Made by a program: the position numbers and the translations under genes. From the NCBI RefSeq assembly GCF_021440195.1, contig NZ_JAJTSZ010000003.1:372001-436000 (forward strand): a stretch of DNA of 64,000 bases, given 5' to 3'. The stretch's first letter is position 1. Each line of letters begins with the position of its first letter. The DNA comes from Dyadobacter sp. CY356 (GTDB lineage Bacteria; Bacteroidota; Bacteroidia; Cytophagales; Spirosomataceae). Shown piece after piece: positions 7,990-16,139 of the stretch. A model generated the notes under the pieces. It saw nothing but the letters and a program-made list of their open reading frames with translations, was not told the origin of the DNA and did not search any database.

Positions 7990-9169
7990 GATACAGCGAT
8001 ATTTGAAAGATGTGATTAGAAAAGCACTTTTGCGGAGTGCTTCTGTTGCTTTAATAGGCCCTAGGCAAGTAGGTAAAACAACTATTGCTTTAGACATTTC
8101 TGATTTATCTCCTGCTGTTTATCTGGATTTAGAAGATCGGCTTGATTTGGCAAAAGTCAGGGATGTAAGATTATATTATGAATCTAATACTGATAAGCTA
8201 CTCATATTAGATGAGGTTCAAAGACTCCCTGAACTATTCCCTGAAATTAGAGGAATAATAGATAGGGAACGGCGTAAAGGAAATAAAACAGGATTATTTT
8301 TATTCTTGGGTTCGGCATCCATTGATCTTTTGCAGCAGTCTGGTGAATCCCTTGCGGGAAGAATTACGTATTTGGAATTATATCCGATCAATGTACTTGA
8401 ATATTCTAATAGGGAACCTGAAAAAATTAATGAGCTTTGGCTGAGAGGTGGCTTCCCAGAGAGTCTTTTAGCTAAATCAGACGGAATTAGTTTAGAATGG
8501 AGACTTGATTTTATTAGAACTTACCTAGAGCGTGATATTCCTCAACTTGGTCAAAAAAGGATTCCGGCAACTACCTTGGAAAGGTTTTGGACTATGTTAG
8601 CACATAATCAGGGAGGTGTTTTCAATGCTTCGCAATTAGCACGAAATTTCGATATTTCTAGTGTTACAATTAATCGATACCTAGACCTTATGGTGGATTT
8701 ATTATTAGTTAGAAGATTAATGCCTTGGACATATAACACAGGAAAGCGTTTAACTAAGAGTCCGAAGGTGTATGTTCGTGATAGTGGAATTACACATGCA
8801 TTATTGAATATTGAAAACTTTAATAATTTACTCTCTAATCCAATCGTGGGAGATAGTTGGGAAGGCTTTGTAATCGAAAATATTTTAAGTTTAATTTCTT
8901 CAAGAGTTAAATTTTATTATTATAGAAGTCCAGGAGGAGCGGAAATTGATTTGATATTAGAATTTTCTGATGGAGAAACTTGGGCGATTGAGATCAAAAA
9001 GGGGTCCGTTCCTAAATTATCCAAAGGATTTTATATAGCATGTGATGATTTAAAACCGGATAAAAAATTTGTAGTCTATTCAGGAAATGATACATTTCCA
9101 TTTGCCGATGACATAACAGCTATATCCTTATACGATATGATGAAACAAGTAACAACAAAGTCAGTATAA
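7988..9169 (+). CDS. DUF4143-type ATPase (AAA domain plus nuclease-like C-terminus)
   Basis: 393 aa. Walker A GPRQVGKTT lies at residues 24-32 and Walker B in LLILDEVQRL; a winged-helix-like middle (FNASQLARNFDISSVTINRY) follows. The C-terminal DUF4143 part has GAEIDLILEF and WAIEIKKG, spaced like the D...ExK core of PD-(D/E)XK nucleases. Biological role of these common proteins is not established. Start: the longer frame would begin at 7949 inside the 41-bp palindrome; the ATG at 7988 gives the family-typical beginning MIQRYL. The gene is visibly more AT-rich than its neighbours and separates ligase from helicase in an otherwise conserved cassette, which suggests a recent insertion. Confidence 0.9.
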   Translation: MIQRYLKDVIRKALLRSASVALIGPRQVGKTTIALDISDLSPAVYLDLEDRLDLAKVRDVRLYYESNTDKLLILDEVQRLPELFPEIRGIIDRERRKGNKTGLFLFLGSASIDLLQQSGESLAGRITYLELYPINVLEYSNREPEKINELWLRGGFPESLLAKSDGISLEWRLDFIRTYLERDIPQLGQKRIPATTLERFWTMLAHNQGGVFNASQLARNFDISSVTINRYLDLMVDLLLVRRLMPWTYNTGKRLTKSPKVYVRDSGITHALLNIENFNNLLSNPIVGDSWEGFVIENILSLISSRVKFYYYRSPGGAEIDLILEFSDGETWAIEIKKGSVPKLSKGFYIACDDLKPDKKFVVYSGNDTFPFADDITAISLYDMMKQVTTKSV

Positions 9170-9245
9170 CTTGTTAATATGTTTGGAACGACATTTTATA
9201 TCATCTTCAAATATAAAATATTGGATCACCGTAATAACTATCCCT

Positions 9246-11708
9246 TTGACAAAATCCCGCGGACATATCATTGTTGAGCAATGGTTTAAATCGAAAAACT
9301 GGAAATGGGCGGCTTTCCAAAAGGAAGCTTCCGAGGCTTATCTTTCCGGGAAAAGTGGTCTGGTGAATGCGCCTACCGGAAGCGGGAAAACTTATTCTTT
9401 ATGGATTCCTTTTTTGATCCGATATATTAATTCATTACCAAAAAATCCTGCAAAACGAAGTAAAGGATTGCAGATTTTGTGGGTGACGCCTTTGCGTGCT
9501 TTGTCAAAAGATCTTTTCCGGAATATGGAAATCGCGGCTTTGGAAATGAATCTGACGTTGCGGATTGGCGTTCGTTCGGGTGATACCAGTACCAAAGAAA
9601 GAGCCAGCCAGAAAAAACAAATGCCGGAAGCACTGCTTATAACACCGGAAAGTCTGCATCTTTTATTTGCACAAAAAGGCAGTTCTGAAACTTTCAAAAA
9701 TCTGCACACAATTGTTGTCGACGAATGGCATGAATTGATGGGAAGCAAACGTGGCACGCAAACCGAACTTGCGATTGCCAGATTACGGACCATAAATCCT
9801 GACCTTCAAACCTGGGGCATTTCGGCAACCATAGGAAACCTTGAAGAAGCGAAACAGGTTCTGGTTGGGATGGATTCTGCGGAGGAAGATACGGTGATCA
9901 TCAAAGCAAAAACACAGAAGAAAATTCTTGTTGAAAGTATATTACCAGAAAAAGTGGAAACACTTCCCTGGGCAGGGTATATGGGTACGAGGCTGATTGA
10001 TTATGTCGTTGATATTGTTCAAAAAAGTAAAACTACTTTACTTTTTACAAACACACGTTCGCAAACAGAAATCTGGTACCGGGTGATCATCGATAAATAT
10101 CCGGAATTTGCGGGAATTATGGCTCTTCACCACGCATCTCTGGATCGTGAAATCCGGGATTGGGTGGAAGAATCCTTACATGCTGAAAAATTGAAACTGG
10201 TTATTTGTACAGCAAGTCTGGATCTGGGCGTCGATTTTCGTCCTGTCGATACCGTCATTCAGGTGGGAAGTCCGAAAAGTATTGCCCGGTTTATTCAGCG
10301 GGCGGGTAGAAGCGGACACCAGCCAGGTGTTGCCAGTAAAATCTTCTTTTGTCCTACAAATGCACTGGAACTGATCGAGGCAGTCTCCCTTCGTGATGGT
10401 GTTGAAAGACAAATTATTGAGGATCGTCCGCCCGTAATTCATGCGTTTGATGTGTTGGCGCAATGGATGATCACGCTTGCTGTCGGTGAAGGTTTTGATG
10501 AAAAACAGTTATTTGATGAGGTCAGGAATTGTTATGGATATCAGTTCATAAACCGTGAAGAGTGGGAGTGGCTTTTGGGTTATATTACAACCGGCAGCCC
10601 GTCGCTGGAAGTGTATGATGAATATAAAAAAGTTGAGAGAATCGACGGACTTTACAAGGTTACCAGTCGCCGGATCGCGCATCGGCATATGCTGAGTATG
10701 GGCACCATCGTTTCGGAAACCTCGCTGAAAGTGAAATTGCAGCATGGACGGTATCTGGGTTCTGTCGAAGAATCTTTTGTGACCCGGATGAAAGCGGGTG
10801 ATGTTTTTGTCTTTGCCGGCATGAGCGTAGAGTTTATCCGTATCCATGAAATGACGGTAACTGTCAAAAAAGCGGAAGGGAAACGTGGATTTTTGGTGCG
10901 TTGGGCGGGAGGAAGGATGCCGTTATCGTCTCAATTGTCAGCTTTTATTCGCGACCGGTTATCTGATGCAATCGAAAATCCACATAAGGAAAAGGAATTG
11001 GCAAAATTAAAACCACTTTTGGAATTGCAGCGTGAACGGTCGATGATTCCCAATGCAGGTGAATTATTGATCGAACAATGCGAGACTAAGGAAGGGCACC
11101 ACATTTTTATTTTTCCTTTTGAAGGCAGGCTGGTCCATGAAGGTATGGCCATTATTCTGGCTTATCGGCTCAGCAAATTGTCTCCGATCACTTTTTCGCT
11201 TGCGATGAATGATTACGGGTTTGAATTGCTCAGTGACCAGTATGTTGATATGGAAAAAATTACAAAGGAAAATGACTTATTTTCAACGGCTCATTTGGTT
11301 GATGACATTTACCAAAGTGTGAATGCAACGGAAATGGCGAAGCGAAAATTCAGAGAGATTGCCGCCATTGCCGGACTGATGTTTCAGGGTTATCCTGGCA
11401 AATTTATGAAAACAAAACAGGTTCAGGCGTCAAGCTCGCTGTTATTTACGGTGATGACTAAATATGAAAAAAATAATTTGCTGGTAAATCAGGCATATCA
11501 GGAAGTATTGACTTATCAGCTTGAAGAAGTCCGGATGCGGAATGCGCTTGACAGGATTGCAACACAAAAAATAATTATCAAAAGGACGAGAAAGCCAACG
11601 CCTTTTTCGTTCCCTATAATGGTAGACCGGCTAAGGGAGCAGCTGACTTCTGAAAAATTGGAAGACCGGATACAAAAAATGCTCAAACAGTATAGTGATG
11701 CAGATTGA
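9246..11708 (+). CDS. Ligase-associated DEXH-box DNA helicase (Lhr-like)
   Basis: About 820 aa. SF2 helicase motifs in order: AFQKEA (Q-motif-like), NAPTGSGKT (Walker A), TPLRALSKD, ITPESL, VVDEWHEL (DEWH box II), GISATIG (motif III), LLFTNTRSQTE (motif IV), and QRAGRSGHQPG (motif VI), followed by an Lhr-core C-terminal region. Family TIGR04121, partner of the ligase and exonuclease. The start is unresolved: no in-frame ATG exists before Walker A. TTG at 9246 leaves ten residues before the family's usual beginning (QWFKSKNW), while TTG at 9171 adds 25 unrelated residues. The insertion of the ATPase gene just upstream may have replaced the original start. Its last 11 bp overlap the next gene. 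Confidence 0.9.
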   Translation: MTKSRGHIIVEQWFKSKNWKWAAFQKEASEAYLSGKSGLVNAPTGSGKTYSLWIPFLIRYINSLPKNPAKRSKGLQILWVTPLRALSKDLFRNMEIAALEMNLTLRIGVRSGDTSTKERASQKKQMPEALLITPESLHLLFAQKGSSETFKNLHTIVVDEWHELMGSKRGTQTELAIARLRTINPDLQTWGISATIGNLEEAKQVLVGMDSAEEDTVIIKAKTQKKILVESILPEKVETLPWAGYMGTRLIDYVVDIVQKSKTTLLFTNTRSQTEIWYRVIIDKYPEFAGIMALHHASLDREIRDWVEESLHAEKLKLVICTASLDLGVDFRPVDTVIQVGSPKSIARFIQRAGRSGHQPGVASKIFFCPTNALELIEAVSLRDGVERQIIEDRPPVIHAFDVLAQWMITLAVGEGFDEKQLFDEVRNCYGYQFINREEWEWLLGYITTGSPSLEVYDEYKKVERIDGLYKVTSRRIAHRHMLSMGTIVSETSLKVKLQHGRYLGSVEESFVTRMKAGDVFVFAGMSVEFIRIHEMTVTVKKAEGKRGFLVRWAGGRMPLSSQLSAFIRDRLSDAIENPHKEKELAKLKPLLELQRERSMIPNAGELLIEQCETKEGHHIFIFPFEGRLVHEGMAIILAYRLSKLSPITFSLAMNDYGFELLSDQYVDMEKITKENDLFSTAHLVDDIYQSVNATEMAKRKFREIAAIAGLMFQGYPGKFMKTKQVQASSSLLFTVMTKYEKNNLLVNQAYQEVLTYQLEEVRMRNALDRIATQKIIIKRTRKPTPFSFPIMVDRLREQLTSEKLEDRIQKMLKQYSDAD

Positions 11709-12339
11709 AATTAGAAATAACCACTTTGATTTATTAACACAAAAGGCGATTTTTTGGCAGGAAAAACAAACATTACTCATCGGAGATTTACACCTTGGTA
11801 AAATTACGCATTTCAGAAAAGAGGGGATAGCAGTTCCGCAACTTGCAGCGGGAAATAATTTTGAAAGGCTGGACGAATTACTTCAAAATACGAACCCATT
11901 ACGTATCGTTTTCCTGGGTGATCTTTTTCATAACAAATACAATTCAGAGTGGGAAACATTCTCGGAATGGAGGAAGAAATATCATTTTGTTGAAATGATC
12001 ATTGTGATCGGAAATCACGATGTTTTGCCGGTCAGTTTGTTTTTGGAAAATAACATTGAAGTTTATAAAAACGATTTTGAAGAAGAAAATTTCATTTTTA
12101 CCCATCATCCAAAAGTAGAATTGGATCCAGTGAAATTTGTTTTTGCAGGGCATATCCACCCGGTTTTTACATCGTATGGAAAGGGGCGTCAAAGTTTTAG
12201 GCTGCCATGTTTTGTTGTAGATAAAAATCAGGCAATTTTGCCAAGTTTTGGCGTTTTTACGGGGGGATTTGGGGTTGATCTGGTAGTAGGAAGAAAGATT
12301 TATATGTTGACGGAGGAGCGGGTTTTTGCGGTTGGGTGA
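11698..12339 (+). CDS. pdeM: Ligase-associated DNA damage response endonuclease PdeM
   Basis: 213 aa from the ATG at 11698; a GTG one codon earlier is possible. Calcineurin-type metallophosphoesterase with the ordered metal motifs GDLHLGK, FLGDLFHNKY, VIGNHD, FTHHP and AGHIHP. It belongs to the PdeM group (TIGR04123) that is encoded with the ATP-dependent ligase, helicase and exonuclease. It overlaps the helicase gene by 11 bp, which indicates translational coupling. It ends the cassette: the non-coding hairpin array begins 23 bp after its stop codon, and no conventional terminator was recognised between them. Confidence 0.92.
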   Translation: MQIEIRNNHFDLLTQKAIFWQEKQTLLIGDLHLGKITHFRKEGIAVPQLAAGNNFERLDELLQNTNPLRIVFLGDLFHNKYNSEWETFSEWRKKYHFVEMIIVIGNHDVLPVSLFLENNIEVYKNDFEEENFIFTHHPKVELDPVKFVFAGHIHPVFTSYGKGRQSFRLPCFVVDKNQAILPSFGVFTGGFGVDLVVGRKIYMLTEERVFAVG

Positions 12340-12361
12340 CGGCGGATATTATTAAGTTATT

Positions 12362-12430
12362 ATGTCACCCGTTCCGGGTTTAACCCATTCACATTTCGAT
12401 ATTTCTATAATAATGTCATCCCTTCGGGAT
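12362..12430. repeat. Left end module of array A
   Basis: A 69-bp module carrying the hairpin ACCCG-TTC-CGGGT, then CACATTTCGAT, then the first CTATAATAATG unit. A copy of the same length is found at 13636-13704 at the head of array B. The two copies agree at most positions, with differences concentrated in the stretch just after the first hairpin. Confidence 0.85.
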
Positions 12431-13506
12431 TTTGTTTTGGGCATCGAATCTGATTTCTATAATAATGCCATCCCTTCGGGATTTTTGTTTTGGGCATCGA
12501 ATCTGATTTCTATAATAATGTCATCCCTTCGGAATTTTGTTTTTGGGAATTGAATCTGATTTCTATAATAATGTCATCCCTACGGGATTTTCGTTTTGAA
12601 CATTGAATCTGATTGCTATAATAATGTCATCCCTACGGGATTTTCGTTTTGAACATTGAATCTGATTTCTATAATAATGTTATCTATTCGGGATTTTGTT
12701 TTGGGCATCGAATCTGATTTCTATAATAATGTCATTCCGTTGGGATTTTTGTTTTGGATATTGAATCTGATTTCTATAATAATGTTATCTATTCGGGATT
12801 TTGTTTTGGGCATCGAATCTGATTTCTACAATAATGTCATCCTTTTGGGATTTTTGTTTTGGACATCGAATCTGATTTCTATAATAATGTCATCCCTTCG
12901 GAATTTTGTTTTTGGATATTAAATCTGATTTCTATAATAATGCCATCCCTTCGGGATTTATGTTTTGGATATTGAATCTGATTTCTATAATAATGTCATC
13001 CCTTCGGGATTTATGTTTTGGATATTGGATCTGATTTCTATAAAAATGCCATCCCTTCGGGATTTTTGTTTTGGACATTGAATCTGAATTCTATAATAAT
13101 GTCATCCTTTTGGGATTTTGTTTTGGGCATCTAATCTGATTTCTATAATAATGTCATCCCTTCGGGATTTTTGTTTTGGGCATCGAATCTGATTTCTATA
13201 ATAATGTCATCCCTTCGGGATTTTTGTCTTGGATATTGAAATATCCATCTACACTAATGTCATCCCTTGGGGATTTTTGTTTTGGACACTGAATCTGATT
13301 CCTACAATAATGTCATCCCTTCGGAATTTTTGTTTTGAACATTGAATCCGATTTCTATAATAATGTCATCCCTTCAGGATTTTTGTTTTGGATATTGAAT
13401 CTGATTCTATAATAATGTCATCCCTTCGGGATTTGTTTTGGATATTGAATCTGATTCTATAATAATGTCATCCCTTCGGGATTTGTTTTGGACATTGAAT
13501 CTGATT

Positions 13507-13623
13507 CTATAATAATGTTATCCGTTGCGGATAATGATTTTAGAAATAAACCCGAAGGGTTGACATTATTATAGAAATGCATTGAGCGAAGCGACCAACT
13601 GAACCCTGAAAGGGTGGCATATG
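13507..13623. repeat. Right end module of array A
   Basis: A 117-bp module with a diverged last unit (hairpin ATCCG-TTG-CGGAT), then ACCCGAAGGGT, then GACATTATTATAGAAAT (the inverse complement of the unit's ATTTCTATAATAATGTC), then GAGCGAAGCGACCAAC and the hairpin ACCCT-GAA-AGGGT. A copy of identical length ends array B at 13781-13897. The two array ends are thus in inverted orientation to each other. Confidence 0.85.
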
Positions 13624-13635
13624 AGTTTTAATAAA

Positions 13636-13897
13636 ATGTTACCCGTTCCGGGTTTTGTCAATGCACATTTCGATTTTCCTATAACAATGCCATCCCTTAG
13701 GGATTTTCATTTGGATTAATTGAACTCTGTTTCTATGGCCATCCCTTTGGGATTTTGGTTTTGGATATTGAAATCTGATACTATAATAATTTTATCCATT
13801 CCGGGTATTAATTTTGGAAACAAACCCGAAGAGTTGACATTATTATAGAAAATCATTGAACGAAGCGACCAACGGAACCCTGAAAGGGTGAAATATG
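13636..13897. repeat. Short hairpin array B with the same end modules
   Basis: It starts 12 bp after array A ends. It has the left module (13636-13704), one degenerate internal unit around 13735 that has lost the AATAAT word, and the right module (13781-13897). The fixed module lengths and variable unit number show that A and B are the same kind of element, A being expanded by unit duplication. Confidence 0.85.
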
Positions 13898-13926
13898 CAT
13901 ATCACCTGCCCAGTCTGCAAACCAAA

Positions 13927-13971
13927 AAAACTGGCTAAATACGGAATCCAATTCCGTATTTAGCCAGTTTT
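13927..13971 (-). terminator. Rho-independent terminator after the TIGR03915-type gene
   Basis: Perfect 21-bp stem (13927-13947 and 13951-13971) with the loop CCA; on the minus strand the second arm is followed by a run of T. It lies 28 bp after the stop codon of the minus-strand gene ending at 14000 and also shields that operon from the repeat array. Confidence 0.9.
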
Positions 13972-13999
13972 CGTTCAGATGTATTTTTACATCACTTAA

Positions 14000-14797
14000 T
14001 CATTTCTTCTCAATCAAATGCTTCCAATACCGTTTCGGCACATGCTGGACATGCAACTTGATATTTCGTCTTGATGGAATATTTACATTTTTAAAATAAT
14101 TCTTCCATAACTCCTGATACAAAGTTTCCGAATCATGAAAAACGTCTTTTACAGCTGTTTTTTCTCCTGTTTCATTTGAGAAATTCAGCGTTATTTCTTC
14201 CACTTTATCCTGATCATAATAAATTCCATACTTCCGTTTGATATCATAAATCAGCCAATTCTGGTCGGCATAACGTTCGGCGAAATGCTGGCTTAATAAC
14301 GGAATTACATTGAAATCAGGTTCAATTCCGGCGTAATATAGATCATCAGCCGTACGTTGAAACCGCACAAATGCTTCCATTCTATGTTTTTCCCTGTATA
14401 CCATTTTTGAAGTCTGGCTTATCTTCAAAACATCAGCATTTCCATAGGCCAGGTGCGGCGAATCAAAACCGGAAAAATAAAATTTGATACAGGAAAAAAT
14501 GGCAAATTCCATTCCGGGCATTTCAGACAAATAACAGCGGTATAATTGAATGCAATTTTCCTTCGGGACTTTCTTTTTCAACCCCAGCCAAACTCTTTGC
14601 GCTTTGGCTTCATCCGTAACGACAATAACTTTTTCAGCAAAAAAATCAGACTGACTTTCATGATTAATTGTTGAAAAACCGGAAACATTCCACTTTTTTG
14701 AATAAGCTTCAAAAACAGCAGTCAGCAGTCCATACCAGGTTCCGTCGTAGGAAACATTGACAGGTTTATCCGAAAAGATTATACTGCTGGCCTCCAT
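14000..14797 (-). CDS. Putative DNA metabolism/repair protein, TIGR03915 (DUF4130) type
   Basis: 265 aa. The N-terminal motif VSYDGTWYGLLTAVFEAY and the C-terminal region with PSRRNIKLHVQHVPKRYWKHLIEKK-like basic ending are typical of the TIGR03915/DUF4130 family, which occurs almost always next to a radical SAM protein of the TIGR03916 type. DUF4130 proteins are thought to be distant uracil-DNA-glycosylase relatives acting in DNA repair; the actual substrate is unknown. The ATG at 14797 overlaps the end of the upstream radical SAM gene by 32 bp, so the two are translationally coupled. A strong terminator follows. Confidence 0.87.
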   Translation of the reverse strand: MEASSIIFSDKPVNVSYDGTWYGLLTAVFEAYSKKWNVSGFSTINHESQSDFFAEKVIVVTDEAKAQRVWLGLKKKVPKENCIQLYRCYLSEMPGMEFAIFSCIKFYFSGFDSPHLAYGNADVLKISQTSKMVYREKHRMEAFVRFQRTADDLYYAGIEPDFNVIPLLSQHFAERYADQNWLIYDIKRKYGIYYDQDKVEEITLNFSNETGEKTAVKDVFHDSETLYQELWKNYFKNVNIPSRRNIKLHVQHVPKRYWKHLIEKK

Positions 14798-16025
14798 TGG
14801 TAAGAAATTTACTTCGGGATTCGTTAAGGATGAACTGACGGATTTTGGCTTCCGTGTAATCCTTCCGATCGGTTATCGGACTATTGCAGGTTATAAAATA
14901 TTTTGCCCGGTTAAGTGCAATTCCGATTTTTTTGAGATGATCCCATCCCAATTTGTTAAACCGACGAGCACCAACAATTTTCTGGGCTGATTGTACACCA
15001 ATTCCAGGTACACGAAGTATCAGCTGCAAATCAGCCGTATTAACATCAACCGGAAAAAACGCCATGTTTCTAAGCGCCCAGCTAAGTTTTGGGTCAATTT
15101 CAGGATCAAGATTCGGGAATTGATCGTTAAGTAATTCCTGCACATGAAAGCCATAAAACCGCATTAGCCAATCCGTTTGGTATAAGCGGTTTTCTCTTAA
15201 AACAGGTACAGCGCTTCCTAGTTCCGGGAGCCGGTTATCATTACTGATAGGCACATAACCGGAATAATAAACACGTTTCAAATTAAACCCTTTATAGAAT
15301 TTATTTGCCGTGTGCATGATATCTTTATCCGATTCGCCACTTGCGCCGATAATCATTTGCGTGCTTTGTCCGGCAGGGGCGAAAAGCGGTGCAGATTTGA
15401 AAATTTTCGATTCTTCCTTCGTTCTGATAATTTCCTTTTTCAGGTAAGTCATCGGCTCGATCATGTCCTTAATATTCTTATCCGGAGCCAATAATTTCAA
15501 TCCGCTTTCCGTAGGAATTTCAATATTAACGCTAAGTCTATCCGCCCACAAACCAGCTTCGTGCATCAGTTCGTCACTTGCGCCTGGTATTGTTTTGAGG
15601 TGGATATAACCGTTGAATTTATTTTCCGTACGAAGTTTCTTGGCAACGGAAACAAGCCTTTCCATGGTGTAATCAGCATTTTTAAAAATACCTGAACTAA
15701 GGAAAAGCCCTTCAATATAATTTCTGCGATAAAAATTCATGGTCAGATCAACCACTTCCTGCACTGTAAATGCGGCTCTTTTGATATCATTGCTTTTTCG
15801 CGTTACACAATATGCACAATCAAAAATGCAATGATTGGTAAGCAGGATTTTCAGAAGAGACACACAACGGCCATCTTCTGTATAAGTATGGCAAATTCCG
15901 CTACCAGTCGCTTCGCCTAATCCCTTATTATGATTTTTTCGCTTACTTCCACTGGATGAACAGGATACGTCGTACTTGGCCGCATCAGCAAGAATTTCCA
16001 GCTTCTCATGAAGTCTTTCCGACAT
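14766..16025 (-). CDS. Putative DNA modification/repair radical SAM protein, TIGR03916 type
   Basis: 419 aa. The 4Fe-4S cluster motif is CIFDCAYC (C66, C70, C73; CxxxCxxC). A helix-hairpin-helix segment LRVPGIGVQSAQKIV around residue 345 suggests DNA binding. The partner gene (TIGR03915 type) overlaps its 3' end. Family members are predicted to act on damaged or modified DNA with S-adenosylmethionine radical chemistry; no member's substrate is known to me. The promoter at 16066-16073 with a palindrome over the likely transcription start suggests repression and damage-type induction. The ATG at 16025 is 25 bp downstream of that palindrome. Confidence 0.9.
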   Translation of the reverse strand: MSERLHEKLEILADAAKYDVSCSSSGSKRKNHNKGLGEATGSGICHTYTEDGRCVSLLKILLTNHCIFDCAYCVTRKSNDIKRAAFTVQEVVDLTMNFYRRNYIEGLFLSSGIFKNADYTMERLVSVAKKLRTENKFNGYIHLKTIPGASDELMHEAGLWADRLSVNIEIPTESGLKLLAPDKNIKDMIEPMTYLKKEIIRTKEESKIFKSAPLFAPAGQSTQMIIGASGESDKDIMHTANKFYKGFNLKRVYYSGYVPISNDNRLPELGSAVPVLRENRLYQTDWLMRFYGFHVQELLNDQFPNLDPEIDPKLSWALRNMAFFPVDVNTADLQLILRVPGIGVQSAQKIVGARRFNKLGWDHLKKIGIALNRAKYFITCNSPITDRKDYTEAKIRQFILNESRSKFLTNGGQQYNLFG

Positions 16026-16049
16026 ATCGATGTTCTAACGTTTGTTGAT

Positions 16050-16073
16050 GATACTATTAGTATCACAAAGATA
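16050..16073 (-). promoter_or_regulatory. Promoter and candidate operator for the repair pair
   Basis: On the minus strand the Bacteroidota -7 element TATCTTTG (plus coordinates 16066-16073) matches TAnnTTTG exactly; a weak TTTC stands 16 bp upstream in place of the -33 TTTG. Directly downstream is the perfect 15-bp palindrome GATACTA-T-TAGTATC (16050-16064), and another GATACT word lies at 16083-16088. A repressor bound to the palindrome would cover the transcription start. Confidence 0.65.
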
Positions 16074-16139
16074 GTAAATATTTGATACTGAAACGAACTT
16101 TGATAGAAATTTTTTATAAATAAAGCATAGGTTATTTCC

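Larger units (their letters stand above)
12362..13623. repeat. Tandem hairpin array A: about 22 units of 52-53 bp with fixed ends
   Basis: Units are recognised by ATAATAATGTCATCCC; the ATG of this word falls at 12413, 12465, 12518, 12571 and so on to 13515, with spacing 52 or 53 bp (50 bp for the last two steps). Each unit reads roughly CTATAATAATG, then a hairpin (ATCCC-TTC-GGGAT), then TTTTTGTTTTGG, then RYATTGAATCTGATTT. Units differ by scattered substitutions, and several substitutions keep the hairpin paired. The period is not a multiple of three and the reading frames shift, so it is non-coding. It begins with a 69-bp left module and ends in a 117-bp right module that contains a unit in the opposite orientation. 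There are no unique spacers, so it is not CRISPR. Confidence 0.92.

Noticed and set aside
9392..9793. 133-codon minus-strand frame
   Set aside because: Antisense to the helicase motor domain, with no family resemblance.
12362..12922. Open frames of 63 and 88 codons in the array (repeating NNVIPSGF-like peptides)
   Set aside because: The unit length is not a multiple of three, frames change from unit to unit, and the substitutions track hairpin pairing rather than codons.
12362..13897. CRISPR or paired-spacer guide array
   Set aside because: The whole 52-53-bp unit is repeated; there are no unique spacers between constant repeats and no cas or Tas-like gene nearby.
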